A stretch of DNA of 64,000 nucleotides from CAZNPL01 sp964574815 (GCA_964574815.1 CAZNPL010000004.1:1-64000); one strand, 5' to 3'; positions 53,987 to 63,723 are shown, counted from the first letter of the stretch. Notes: generated by a model not told the origin, from the sequence alone. Numbers and translations: made by a program.

Positions 53987-56794
53987 ATGAGACGAGTGAA
54001 ATCGGCCGCTGTCGTGGCGGGAGTGCTGGGAAGCCTCCTCGCGGGAGCGGTGCGTGGCGAGTGGGACCCGGATAACGGGGCCTGGGGCAAGGAATACGCG
54101 GCCGACGTGCGGGTGATGACCTGGAACGTCGAGGACGGGATCTGTTCCAGCAACATCAAGACGGAAGGCTTGAATAACTGGACGGCGCTGGCCCGGATCG
54201 TCGCAGCGATGAAGCCGGACGTGCTGATCATCCAGGAGGCCGGCGACAACACGGGCAACGGCACGGGCGGCGGCGTGGACTCGGTCGGCGAACTGGAGGC
54301 CACGATCGATGAGTTCCTCCACGGCGGCACCGGCGTGACGGCGTACGTCCAGGCCTACGATCCGACGTTCGATCTTCCGTATGTATTCGTGAGCGCCGCC
54401 ACCGATGGCTTCAATCGAAACGTGGTCCTGAGTCGCTTCGCGTTTGTCGACCACAACGGCGACGGACAGGCCAGGATAAGCGACACCTATAACATCACGG
54501 CCGATGAGTATGCTCCCGGTGGCGACGGGGGAATCCGCGGATTTCAGTTCGCCGAGATGGAGCTGGACGACGCGGTCTACCGCGGCGATCTCGTCGTGGG
54601 AAACGCCCACCTCAAGAGCGGGGGCGGATCGGATGACAAAGCCCAACGTCTGACGGCCAGCCAGAACGTGGCCTATTTCATCGATTACTGGTTCAACGGG
54701 GCCGGTAGCGGTGTTCCAGATCCCCATGACAAGATCGCTGACGTCTCGAACCCGGCGGACGACATCTTGGAGCTTCATACGCCGGTCGTCTTCGGCGGTG
54801 ATTGGAACGAGGACGAATTGACCAATGGCCGCAAGGGGCCGGCGGAATGGCTGACCCGAGCGGCATTCACGGGAGGAAGCGACGGTACGGACCGCGACCG
54901 GACGGACTCGACGTACGACAACGCGCTGCACGTGTATTCCGGGAGCCGTAACACGTTGGGGTCCAGGAAGCTGGACTACATCGCCTGGCAGGACAGCATC
55001 GCGTCACTGCGCCGGGCATTTGTGTTTAATACTAATACGAGCGGCACACCGACCGGATCGATGCCGCCGGAGATCCTCGGCTTTCCCAACCCGACGTACG
55101 CCAACGGAATCGCTGCGGACCACCTCCCGGTCATCGTTGATCTGATCCTGCCGATCTTCGGTGATTTTGACGGCGATGGAATTGTAGGAATCGACGACTA
55201 CACCGCTTTCGTCGGATGTTACACGGGACCCGGACCCGCCGGCCTGGATACGTTCTGTCAGCCCGGTGACTTCGATGAGGACGACGACATCGACTGTTCG
55301 GATTGGATCGGCTTTGAAGGCGCCTGGAGCGCGGGTGGAAGCGCCCCGGACTTCTCCGAATGCGGAGGCACCGAGGTGGGAGCATGCTGCACACTTGGTG
55401 AATGCAGCTATCCGTCGACGCCCGACGACTGCGGCGGGGCCGGTGGCTTCTTCCAGGGGGACGGCAGCACCTGTGATCTGGTGCAGTGCGTCGCACCGGG
55501 TGAGATTGTCATCACCGAGATCATGTACAATCCCAACAGCGACGAGTCCCTCCCAAATGACGTCGAATGGGTCGAGATCCTCAACCTTTCGAACGAGACC
55601 ATCCTGCTCGACGGCTGGTTCCTGGAAGACGAAGACGGCGCGAGCGCAAGCCTCAGCGGCGGCGCGACGCTTGATTCCGGGAAGATGGCCGTTCTGATAC
55701 CGGATGATCAAACCGCGCTCGACTTCGAGTCGGCATGGGGCGCAGGAATCACCGTGTACACACTGGCGGGCTGGGGCTCGCCGGGTCTGTCCGGACTGGA
55801 CAACGACCCCAGCGCGATCAACGAAATCCTCACGTTGCGAGACGACGACGGCCAACTGATCGACGAAGTGAACTTCGACGATGAGTCCGGCTGGCCGAGC
55901 GACAACCCCGACGGGTCGAGCATCTATCTGCTTCCCGGATGGCAGGACGCGGTTTCCAACGACGCCGGCGCGAACTGGGATCGGTCGGCGGACGGGGTGG
56001 CCGGAGCGTATCTCAACACCGCCACACCCGACTTTGACGGACAGGATGTGGGCTCGCCGGGCTTTGTGCCGGACTGCGTGACCGCGGTGGACTGCGATGA
56101 TGGGATCGCCTGCACGGACGATTCCTGTGATCTGGGCAGTTGCGTCAATGCACCCAACGCTGCGTTCTGTTCGAACGGTCTCTTTTGCGACGGAGAGGAA
56201 GTGTGCAACCCGCTGACCGGTTGCCAGCCGGGCGGGAATCCATGCCCCGGCGCAGCGGATTGTGACGAGGTGAACGACGAGTGCATCCCGTGCTTCAACG
56301 GCGCCGATTGCGACGACGGCATTTTCTGCACGATCGATGAGTGCATCGACAACGTCTGCGTCCGCACGCCCGACGACTCGGTCTGCAGCGATTTCCAGTT
56401 CTGCAACGGAGCCGAGGTTTGCGATCCGCAACTGGCCTGCCTGCCCGGCACGCCGCCATGCATCGGGATCCCCTGCGACGAGGTCAACGATATCTGTGCC
56501 GATTGCTTCAGCGCCGCCGACTGTGTTGACGGCGATGCCTGCACGCACGACGATTGCGTCAGCGGTTTGTGCTCGTTCTCCTTGAAGGCCTACGGGGACG
56601 TTGACAACAATGAGGCGTTGAATCTGTTCGACCTGTTCTGCGTGCTGGATGGCATCGCCGGCACGTTTGACCCTCCGTGCACGTTTTCAAACCTCGACAT
56701 TGAGCCGTGCGCGGGAAACGGTACCATCAATCTCTTTGACCTCTTCGCCGTCCTGGATGCCATCGGCGGCGAGGATCCGTGCTGCGGGACTTGA
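53987..56794 (+). CDS. Secreted EEP-fold nuclease with dockerin-like, LTD and Cys-rich modules
   Basis: 935 aa from the ATG at 53987, six bases after GGGGAG. Signal peptide, then an endonuclease/exonuclease/phosphatase domain (40-385): RVMTWNVEDG, DVLIIQEAG, GGDWNEDE and AADHLPVIVDL give the Asn, Glu, Asp-x-Asn and Asp-His metal/catalytic set. Then dockerin-like (390-455), one GACC Cys repeat (465-501), a lamin-tail domain (IVITEIMYNPNSDE, 505-690), CDDGIACTDDSC-type Cys-rich repeats (695-865) and a second dockerin-like pair (NLFDLFCVLDGIAG). Probably degrades extracellular nucleic acid or phosphodiesters. Confidence 0.85.
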   Translation: MRRVKSAAVVAGVLGSLLAGAVRGEWDPDNGAWGKEYAADVRVMTWNVEDGICSSNIKTEGLNNWTALARIVAAMKPDVLIIQEAGDNTGNGTGGGVDSVGELEATIDEFLHGGTGVTAYVQAYDPTFDLPYVFVSAATDGFNRNVVLSRFAFVDHNGDGQARISDTYNITADEYAPGGDGGIRGFQFAEMELDDAVYRGDLVVGNAHLKSGGGSDDKAQRLTASQNVAYFIDYWFNGAGSGVPDPHDKIADVSNPADDILELHTPVVFGGDWNEDELTNGRKGPAEWLTRAAFTGGSDGTDRDRTDSTYDNALHVYSGSRNTLGSRKLDYIAWQDSIASLRRAFVFNTNTSGTPTGSMPPEILGFPNPTYANGIAADHLPVIVDLILPIFGDFDGDGIVGIDDYTAFVGCYTGPGPAGLDTFCQPGDFDEDDDIDCSDWIGFEGAWSAGGSAPDFSECGGTEVGACCTLGECSYPSTPDDCGGAGGFFQGDGSTCDLVQCVAPGEIVITEIMYNPNSDESLPNDVEWVEILNLSNETILLDGWFLEDEDGASASLSGGATLDSGKMAVLIPDDQTALDFESAWGAGITVYTLAGWGSPGLSGLDNDPSAINEILTLRDDDGQLIDEVNFDDESGWPSDNPDGSSIYLLPGWQDAVSNDAGANWDRSADGVAGAYLNTATPDFDGQDVGSPGFVPDCVTAVDCDDGIACTDDSCDLGSCVNAPNAAFCSNGLFCDGEEVCNPLTGCQPGGNPCPGAADCDEVNDECIPCFNGADCDDGIFCTIDECIDNVCVRTPDDSVCSDFQFCNGAEVCDPQLACLPGTPPCIGIPCDEVNDICADCFSAADCVDGDACTHDDCVSGLCSFSLKAYGDVDNNEALNLFDLFCVLDGIAGTFDPPCTFSNLDIEPCAGNGTINLFDLFAVLDAIGGEDPCCGT

Positions 56795-56858
56795 ATTCGG
56801 CGCGTCGGCGCGACCCCCGCCTGTTCACGAAACCCCGCCGCCGGGGAGGCACTGTTTC

Positions 56859-58127
56859 ATGAATCCGATGCGATTCCCCAAACGCTTGTTCTGGCTGACT
56901 GCCATGCCGGCGCTGTCCTGCTTTCCCGGGGCTTGGGCGGGGCCGCCGATCGACCCGGACGAAGCCCGCCCGCACGTGGACTGGACCGATGCCCACAAAG
57001 TCGTCGGCAAGGTGGCATTCGTGAGTGGCCGGATCGTCGGCGTGGGGTCGTCCGGACGGGTGAACTTCCTCAACTTCGAACAGGAACGCCCGGCGCGGTT
57101 CACCGGCATCGTGTTCCAACCGTTTGTGGACAACTTTCCCGGCTCCTTGAAGGACCTCTATGAGGGCAAGTACGTTCGCATCCGTGGCATGGTCACGACC
57201 TATGCCGGGAAACCGCAGATTCAAATCACAAGCCCCGGCCAGATCGAGGTGCTTGACGAACCCCTTCCGGTGAAAGCGCTGGCGGAACCACGGCGGCGCC
57301 CCGTGGGGAGCGAGCTCACCCTCGCAACGTTCAATATTCTCAACCTCTTCGACGAGATCGATGACCCCTATCGGAACGACGAGAGCACGCGGACCAAACC
57401 GCGCAGCGAACTGGAGGACGTCGCCAAAACGATTCGCAAGATCAATGCCGACGTGCTCGCTCTGCAGGAGGTCGAGAACCGCGGCTATTTGAGGCGGTTC
57501 ATCGAGGTGTTCCTCGCCGACATGGGATACGAGCACGTCGTACACTACGAAGGGAATGACGTCCGCGGGATCGACGTCTGCCTATTGTCGCGCGTTCCGG
57601 TGGGACCGGTGACGTCTTACCGGCACATCCGATTCAAGGACGAGGCCGATCGCACAATGAGCTTCCGGCGGGACGTGCTGGCCGTCGAACTGCTTCCCCC
57701 GCAGGGCAAGCCGTTCGAGGTGTGGCTGCTTCATCTGAAAAGCAATTCCGGCGGGCGGGAGCACGCCGAGCCAGTGCGGATGGGAGAGGCGAAAGAGCTG
57801 CGCAGAATGCTGGACGAGAGGCTCGGGGACGACCCCAAGGCGCGCATCGTCGTCTGCGGCGATTTCAACGACACTTGGGACAGCGAAACGTTGAAGACGA
57901 TTGTGGGCACCGGCCCGAAGGCCATGCGCTGCGCGGCCGATGAGTTGCCCGAGGAAAAGCGTATCACCTACAACCGCGAGCCGTACCGCTCGATGATCGA
58001 CTTCATCCTGATCTCGCCGGGGATGGCCGAGCACTACGTGAAAGGCTCCTATCGCATCCATCACGGTAGCGTCGAGACCATCGGCGCGGATCACAACCCG
58101 GTGTCAGCCCGGTTTGACCTGAAATAA
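56859..58127 (+). CDS. Secreted OB-fold plus EEP-fold endonuclease
   Basis: 422 aa from the ATG at 56859; GGGGAGG lies nine bases upstream. After a signal peptide, residues 38-135 look like an OB-fold (GKVAFVSGRIVGVGSSGRVNFL, YVRIRGMVTTYAGKPQIQI). The EEP domain (155-422) shows LATFNILNLFDE, DVLALQEVENRG, VVCGDFNDTWDSE and GADHNPVSARF, a complete catalytic set. It is 65 bases after the previous nuclease, likely one transcript; together they suggest nucleic-acid scavenging. The domain pair resembles ExeM-like extracellular nucleases. Confidence 0.88.
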   Translation: MNPMRFPKRLFWLTAMPALSCFPGAWAGPPIDPDEARPHVDWTDAHKVVGKVAFVSGRIVGVGSSGRVNFLNFEQERPARFTGIVFQPFVDNFPGSLKDLYEGKYVRIRGMVTTYAGKPQIQITSPGQIEVLDEPLPVKALAEPRRRPVGSELTLATFNILNLFDEIDDPYRNDESTRTKPRSELEDVAKTIRKINADVLALQEVENRGYLRRFIEVFLADMGYEHVVHYEGNDVRGIDVCLLSRVPVGPVTSYRHIRFKDEADRTMSFRRDVLAVELLPPQGKPFEVWLLHLKSNSGGREHAEPVRMGEAKELRRMLDERLGDDPKARIVVCGDFNDTWDSETLKTIVGTGPKAMRCAADELPEEKRITYNREPYRSMIDFILISPGMAEHYVKGSYRIHHGSVETIGADHNPVSARFDLK

Positions 58128-58228
58128 TCTCTGCTACAATGGGATTGGGACGCGACCCGTTGTGTGTCACTGGCCCCGCTGCGACCGGCCTGCCGGCGCG
58201 ATCGTAATCACGATTTCGGAGACCTCCC

Positions 58229-59905
58229 ATGAATTCCGCCCGGAACAGCACCCTGACGACGGCACTTGCGACGTCCTTCGCATTTCTGCTTCTACTGGCT
58301 TGCCCCGCGCCGGCGGCGCCCGGTGATGTGAAATCCGAGGTTGATTCGCCATGCAAGTATCCGGCCGGCCTGGCCACCGACGGCGATCTGATCTACATGC
58401 TCGACTGGCGGGAAGCGAAGATCCACGCCGTCAAGCCCGATACCGGCAAGCTCGCGCGAGAGTGGGACGCCCCGACCCTCAAGCCCCATGGGCTGACGTT
58501 TGCCGATGGCCTCCTGTATGTCAGCGACGACCACACCGGCGGCATCTTCGTGATGAATGTGTCCAGCGGCGTGATCGAGCGCACCTTCCAGGCCCCGAAC
58601 AGGAGAGCGACGGGACTCGCATTCAACGACGGAACGCTCTTCATCCTGGCCGGGGGCACGATTTACCGGGTGCTGCCGGAGGACGGGACCATCCTCGGTT
58701 ACTACGATGCCCCGACTGGATCGAGCCGCTGCCTCGCCCACGATGGAAGCTACCTGTGGGTCAGCGATCGCATCAAGGACGAGCTGTACATGGTCCAGCC
58801 GCAGTCCGGGAAAGTGCTCAACATCCTTCCATCGCCCGGACCGTACCCCGTTGGGATCGCCTGGCGGGAAGGGTATCTCTGGAACGTCGATTTTCAGACT
58901 CGAAAGGCCTACCGCCTGGCCATTCACGACGATCCGATGTACCACTTGTCCGAGCCGCGGCACGCTCGGGCGGAATATCTCTGGTCGCTGGCCAACTATG
59001 GGCCGGCGGACGTGACCGATCTGACGCTGAACCTCGCCGTCCCGGTCGCACTCCCCAACCAGAAGCTGCTGTCCGATCCGCAGTTCTCGCAACCGCCGAC
59101 CCGAACCGCAACCGACCGGTGGGGCCAGCCGTGCGCAGTGTTCGACTTGGGCCGCGTCTCCGCTGGAGGCAAGGCCACCGTATCGTTTTCGATCGAAACA
59201 GAGGTGTCGGCGATCCGGTATCTGCTTATCCCCGAGCAGGCCGGCACCCTTGAGGACATCCCGGAGAAGATCAGGTCGAGTTACACCGTCGACGGATCCC
59301 GGTACCGAATCGACAGCCCTTACATCCAGGAGACGATCAAGCGAGTGGTGGGCGACGAACGGAACCCGTACTGGATCGCCCGAAAGATCTACGATTTCGT
59401 GATCGACTCGCTCGAATACCAGATGATCGGGGGTTGGGACGTCCCGGAGGTCGTCTTGAAGCGAGGCAGCGGCTCGTGCTCGGAATATACCTATTCATTC
59501 GTCGCGCTATGCCGGGCAGCAGGCCTGCCCGCTCGGTACCAGGGCAGCGTGGTTGTTCGTGGCGATGACGCCAGCATCGATGAAGCGTTTCATCGCTGGG
59601 CGCAGATCTACCTGCCGAACTACGGCTGGGTCCCGGTGGACGCGAACCGGGGAGACCAGCGATCGCCGGCCGACCAGGCCCGTGGATTTGGTGGCCTGAG
59701 CAACCGCTTCCTCATCACGACTCAAGGTGGCGGCGATTCGGAGTTTCTCGGCTGGGGATACAACGCTCTGAGCAAGTACAAGACGACCGGGTACTGTCAC
59801 ATCACCGAGGACCAGTTCGGCTTCTGGGAACCACTCGAAGAGGCCAAGGGGGCCTCCGTGGCCGCTCGCGCGGAGGGCGCAAGGGAGTGCGACGCATCGC
59901 AGTAG
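58229..59905 (+). CDS. Secreted propeller-like plus transglutaminase-like protein
   Basis: 558 aa. Signal peptide; residues 35-245 show repeated propeller-like strands (GLATDGDLIYMLDWREAKIHAV, GLTFADGLLYVSDD, GLAFNDGTLFILAGG, CLAHDGSYLWVSDR). A beta-sandwich joint (245-330) leads to a transglutaminase-like domain (about 365-510) with Cys in GSCSEYTYSFVALCRAAGLPAR, His in FHRWAQIYLPNYGWV and Asp in PVDANRGD: the full Cys-His-Asp triad. Such domains act as proteases or crosslinkers in the envelope. Follows the second nuclease by 100 bases. Confidence 0.82.
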   Translation: MNSARNSTLTTALATSFAFLLLLACPAPAAPGDVKSEVDSPCKYPAGLATDGDLIYMLDWREAKIHAVKPDTGKLAREWDAPTLKPHGLTFADGLLYVSDDHTGGIFVMNVSSGVIERTFQAPNRRATGLAFNDGTLFILAGGTIYRVLPEDGTILGYYDAPTGSSRCLAHDGSYLWVSDRIKDELYMVQPQSGKVLNILPSPGPYPVGIAWREGYLWNVDFQTRKAYRLAIHDDPMYHLSEPRHARAEYLWSLANYGPADVTDLTLNLAVPVALPNQKLLSDPQFSQPPTRTATDRWGQPCAVFDLGRVSAGGKATVSFSIETEVSAIRYLLIPEQAGTLEDIPEKIRSSYTVDGSRYRIDSPYIQETIKRVVGDERNPYWIARKIYDFVIDSLEYQMIGGWDVPEVVLKRGSGSCSEYTYSFVALCRAAGLPARYQGSVVVRGDDASIDEAFHRWAQIYLPNYGWVPVDANRGDQRSPADQARGFGGLSNRFLITTQGGGDSEFLGWGYNALSKYKTTGYCHITEDQFGFWEPLEEAKGASVAARAEGARECDASQ

Positions 59906-59935
59906 ATCGGGCGCGGCGGATCGGTAAAGTCGCAC

Positions 59936-60268
59936 TTAGAGGGCAATGACCTTATCGGCATCGCCAAGCGTCGCGAGAATCTCGTCCATATTGCTGAGGT
60001 GGTCCACGGCGAGGTCGCCGGCCAGCCCGTAGTGCTCCACGCAGGTCTGGCAGGGGAGGATCGAGACTCCGACCTCACGAAGCAGGAAAAGCTCCGTGAC
60101 GATGGGGGACTCTTTGACGGCCAGCTTGACCCCCTCGTTGTAAAGGATCAGGGCGTCGATCGCGCGACTTGCGGCGAGTTTGCGCAGGCACGTGCCGAGT
60201 ATCTTCCGTCCGAGTACCGGGTCTCCCTCCCCCATCTGTAAGCGTGAGATAACATAAACCGTGCTCAT
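59936..60268 (-). CDS. DsrE-fold protein related to the C-terminal domain of YedF
   Basis: About 110 aa from the ATG at 60268. The sequence follows the selenium-metabolism YedF C-terminal pattern: LILYNEGVKLAVKESPIV, LREVGVSILPCQTCVEHYGL and LSNMDEILATLGDADKVIAL (in YedF: NxGVkL, GxxIlxCGTC, NMyxI, AdKVixL). The N-terminal TusA domain of YedF is missing. In known genomes yedF co-occurs with selA/selB/selD, and selAB are in this window, so a selenium-handling role is plausible but not proven. Confidence 0.72.
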   Translation of the reverse strand: MSTVYVISRLQMGEGDPVLGRKILGTCLRKLAASRAIDALILYNEGVKLAVKESPIVTELFLLREVGVSILPCQTCVEHYGLAGDLAVDHLSNMDEILATLGDADKVIAL

Positions 60269-60570
60269 CAGCACCACCTTTCGACCTTGCCAGCCCCGAC
60301 CGCCGACCACGCCGCCGCTCCAGAAGCCCCAGCGCCGCGGTGAGTATAGAGCCGCGGGCCGGCATCGGGCAAACGCCGCAAGGTCCGAAAACACCCGGCC
60401 CGGGGGGCGCCGATTTATCGAGGTTTTTACTTCAGGAGACGTTGCAACGCGACGCCGGTTCGACTATTGTTATGAAAGGTCGGAGGGGTGGAGCGGATTG
60501 TCCCGTCTCTGAAGCTGGGGTCCTCCGAATTCGGGCAGAGTCACGGGCCGTTCGGGCGATAGTGCGAGCT
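60269..60570. other. Divergent non-coding region
   Basis: Between the YedF-type gene (minus) and the PEP-CTERM gene (plus). No clear promoter, RNA or repeat recognised. Confidence 0.35.
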
Positions 60571-61194
60571 ATGTGTCAGAAGCGACTGTTCTATGTATTG
60601 CTTGCCGGTGTCGGAGCGTTTTGTGTGGCGCCGGCGGCATCGGCGGATGTTCTTGTGGGCGATGTCTCGCGTTCGCTGACTTCGAGCTTTGCTTTCGCTC
60701 GGGGTGGCATCGCCGGCATGTTGAACCATCACTTGTCGTTAGCGGACAAGGGTGCGTTCGGCGTCACGTCCTACGATGTCATTGAACAGAGCGGGGACCG
60801 ATCGGCCGGAGCAGTCGCAGACACCGGCGACCCCTTCGCCAAGCAGCTTTACCAACCGGCGGGTTCAATTCAAAGCGCTGTCGAGTTTCTGAAGTTCACT
60901 TACGGCCTTCGAGAGGCGAATGCGGCGGCTTCCCCGAGTCCATGGCACAGCGAACTCGACTCGGGCCGTACAGACGAGAAGGTCGCGCGTTCCCTGACCC
61001 GGCACGACGACTGGCCCTATCGGGTCAACGCATGGGGTTGGGTCGATCGCATGGACCCGGATGACAACACAGCGGCCGCCATGGGCTACACGATTCAGAC
61101 CCAGGCAGTACCGGCGCCCGGAGCCGCCGCGCTTGGCCTGGTCGGTCTGGCGATGGTCGCTATTCGGCGACGTCGCGGCTCCGTTCAGGAATAA
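60571..61194 (+). CDS. PEP-CTERM-type secreted protein (VPAPG variant)
   Basis: About 207 aa from the ATG at 60571. Signal peptide LAGVGAFCVAPAASA. The middle domain contains VAWG-like short strands with no recognised family. The C-terminus, VPAPGAAALGLVGLAMVAIRRRR, is a PEP-CTERM-like tripartite tail with Pro-Ala-Pro in place of Pro-Glu-Pro. Confidence 0.75.
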   Translation: MCQKRLFYVLLAGVGAFCVAPAASADVLVGDVSRSLTSSFAFARGGIAGMLNHHLSLADKGAFGVTSYDVIEQSGDRSAGAVADTGDPFAKQLYQPAGSIQSAVEFLKFTYGLREANAAASPSPWHSELDSGRTDEKVARSLTRHDDWPYRVNAWGWVDRMDPDDNTAAAMGYTIQTQAVPAPGAAALGLVGLAMVAIRRRRGSVQE

Positions 61195-61392
61195 GACCCG
61201 AGCGTACTTGTCGGGTTGCCGCTGAGCCTTGCACTTCGACGCGAGCAGTATCCTCTCAAACGGTTTCTGATTTTGCGCCCCAAAACTCGGTGCGCATCAA
61301 CGCTTGCACGCATATTATCGGCTCGGGAATAACCGGCGGAGAATCTCGCTCCGAATCCTGAAAACCTGCCAACCCGAGAGAAGTCAGGAACG

Positions 61393-61800
61393 ATGAGCCA
61401 TCAACTGGCGGCCTCGATGTGTCCTTGGTGCCCCGCCGGCCGCGCGAGCTCCCCCAAGAGGGGCAAAACTCGCGCCCCGTGCGGCTTTTGGTCGCAGCCT
61501 GCTCGCGCGGAAGTGATACCCGGCCCCATGGTCACGTCCGCTTCGGTGGTGATGAGGGACCGAGAAACAGGAAATCGAAGAGGAAAAAGCGTTCAAACGC
61601 TTTGGGAGCCGTTCGCCCCAGGCGTGACGTATTGTACGTTGAAGGTGTTGCAGGAGGTGTCAGGCGGCACCGACGATGGACGACCGTGCGCGTTCCGAGG
61701 GGGACAGCTTCAGACAGTGGAAAGCGCCCGCACGTGCGATCGGTGCAAGCGCGGGCTGGTTCGGGTCGGGCAAGGCAATGGGAGGCGGCGAAGAACGTGA
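61393..61800 (+). CDS. Possible small CxxC protein, uncertain
   Basis: 135 codons. Two Cys pairs, MCPWCPAG near the start and CDRCKRG near the end, could form a zinc site. The rest is Arg/Gly-rich. AGGA precedes the ATG. The stop overlaps the GTG start of the next gene (GTGA), which argues mildly that it is translated. It may equally be chance in high-GC DNA. Confidence 0.3.
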   Translation: MSHQLAASMCPWCPAGRASSPKRGKTRAPCGFWSQPARAEVIPGPMVTSASVVMRDRETGNRRGKSVQTLWEPFAPGVTYCTLKVLQEVSGGTDDGRPCAFRGGQLQTVESARTCDRCKRGLVRVGQGNGRRRRT

Positions 61801-62240
61801 GACACGTAAACCAGATCGCAAGACAGGTCCATCGCAGGCGTGCGTTGGCGCTGGTCGGAAGCCATCCGGAGTTCCGATGGCTCACGACGAAACCGGAAAT
61901 CCTCGACGAGCTTGGCCGCATCGACGCGGACCACGCTCTGCTCGTGATGGCCAAGAGATTGTGCGACCTGAAGCCGCACACGAACGAGGCCATCGAGATG
62001 ATCGCGAGACATCGCGAATTCAATCAGCTGGCCGACGAGGTTATCCATGTGGTGAATGACTATTTCAGACGACATCCCACCACCTCGCGAGCCGAAGTAC
62101 TGCGGGCGCTCGAGACGGCGGCGCTGTTGCTCGGCACGTTTGACGAGGCTTCGAAGCCAGGTCGCCACCAGTTCCTGCAGAAGGCACGCAGCCCTCGTCC
62201 GGCGCCGACCCCCAAAGGTATGAACGTCGAGGCACGCTGA
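61797..62240 (+). CDS. Hypothetical helical protein
   Basis: About 147 aa from the GTG at 61797; the frame is open from 61419 but that part is Arg-rich and not protein-like. GGGAGG lies 11 bases upstream. The body is predicted helical: VRHVNQIARQVHRRRALALVG, ILDELGRIDADHALLVMAKRLCD, EAIEMIARHREFNQLADEVIH. No signal peptide or TM. Family not recognised. Confidence 0.55.
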   Translation: MRHVNQIARQVHRRRALALVGSHPEFRWLTTKPEILDELGRIDADHALLVMAKRLCDLKPHTNEAIEMIARHREFNQLADEVIHVVNDYFRRHPTTSRAEVLRALETAALLLGTFDEASKPGRHQFLQKARSPRPAPTPKGMNVEAR

Positions 62241-62318
62241 CACATGGACGGGTATGGGGCGGATTGCCCGGAGAAAACGCGGCCACACCGCCCCTGGTGA
62301 ACGAGCCCGCCGCGGAGT

Positions 62319-63482
62319 TCAGAATGCGTTCACGCCGGTGAGTTCTCTCCCGACGATTAATTCGTGGATCGTTTCCGTGCCCTCGTAGGTGATCACGCTC
62401 TCGAGATTGAGCATGTGCCGGATCGGGCAGCATTCCGACGTGACACCGGCCGCCCCGAGCAGATCACGGGCGTCGCGGGCCACCTCCAGGGCGGCGCGGC
62501 AGTTGTTCCACTTGCCCAGCGACACCTGCGCGGGGTGCAACCTCCCGGCGTCGCTGAGACGCCCCAGCTGAAGCGCCAGAAGCTGAGACGTTGTGATGTG
62601 GCGCACCATCGTCGCCAGCCGGCGCTGAACGGTTTGCGTGTGGTTCAGTGGCCGGTCGAACACCACGCGTACTTGAGCGTATCCGTGCGCCTCGCGAAAG
62701 CAGGCGATGGCGGCGCCGACCGCGCCCCAGACGATGCCGTAACGGGCCTGCGTCAGGCAGCGGAACGGTGCGGCCAAACCCTCGGCACCAGGTAGACGAT
62801 TCGCATCCGGGACGCGGACGTTGTCGAAGAACAGCTCGGACGTGACCGATGCGCGAAGCGAGTACTTGCGTTTGATCTCTCGGGTGCTGTAGCCGCGCAT
62901 GCCGCGCTCGACGAGAAAGCCCCGGACGCCGTCGTCGGTTCTTGCCCATACAACAGCGACATCAGCGAGGCAGCCGTTCGTGATCCACATCTTCGAACCG
63001 TTGATGACCCAGTCGCCGCCGTCGCGGCGGGCGACGGTCTTCATGCTCCCCGGGTCGCTGCCGCCCTCCGCTTCCGTCAGCCCGAAACAGCCAATGGACT
63101 CGCCGCGCGCCATTGCGGGTAGCCAGCGGTTTTTCTGCTCTTCGCTGCCCATCTTGTGGATGGGATGCATGCAAAGCCCGGACTGGACCGACAGGAAGCT
63201 TCGCATCCCGCTGTCGCCGCGTTCGAGCTCCTGACATATCAGTCCGTAGCACACGTCGTTGAGAGCGGCGCAACCGTACCCGTCGATCGTGCAACCGAAC
63301 AGGCCGAGCGCTGCCATTTCCGGGACCAGTTCAACAGGAAAGCGATGCTCGTCAAAAGCCTCGGCGATCTGCGGCAGCACCCGTTCGTCGACGAAGCGAC
63401 CGACGGTTTTCTGGACCTGCCGCTCGTCGTCGGTGAGCGCGTCACACACATGGAGGAAATCATACGGGTCCGGCACCGCCAT
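62319..63482 (-). CDS. gcdH: Glutaryl-CoA dehydrogenase-like acyl-CoA dehydrogenase
   Basis: 387 aa; GGAG about ten bases before the ATG. Acyl-CoA dehydrogenase fold: FAD-binding CFGLTEAEGGSDPGSM and WITNG, the mid-domain FFDNVRVPDANRLPG, and the C-terminal helices. The catalytic base lies in ITYEGTETIHELIVGRELTG, typical of glutaryl-CoA dehydrogenase, and ARYGIVWGAVGAA also fits that subfamily. It oxidises and decarboxylates glutaryl-CoA in lysine and tryptophan breakdown, passing electrons to ETF. No other genes of that pathway are here. Confidence 0.88.
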   Translation of the reverse strand: MAVPDPYDFLHVCDALTDDERQVQKTVGRFVDERVLPQIAEAFDEHRFPVELVPEMAALGLFGCTIDGYGCAALNDVCYGLICQELERGDSGMRSFLSVQSGLCMHPIHKMGSEEQKNRWLPAMARGESIGCFGLTEAEGGSDPGSMKTVARRDGGDWVINGSKMWITNGCLADVAVVWARTDDGVRGFLVERGMRGYSTREIKRKYSLRASVTSELFFDNVRVPDANRLPGAEGLAAPFRCLTQARYGIVWGAVGAAIACFREAHGYAQVRVVFDRPLNHTQTVQRRLATMVRHITTSQLLALQLGRLSDAGRLHPAQVSLGKWNNCRAALEVARDARDLLGAAGVTSECCPIRHMLNLESVITYEGTETIHELIVGRELTGVNAF

Positions 63483-63723
63483 CTGCCTGCTGCTCCACCA
63501 TGACCCACGGATTCATACAAATTGAGGGAAAACGACCTTTCCGACGGCCCGGCTACGTGAGTATTGTAGAGCCGGCGAAGCGGAGGAGGCAAGCCGCCCG
63601 ACATGAGGAAGCCGGCCGTGCTGCAAGACGGTTTTGGGGGACGTGGCGCCGGCCCGGCTCGGCCGGACCTGCCAGTGCGTGCGCCCGGCCTCCCCGCGGC
63701 ATACGGAGAAAGTCGTCAACAAG

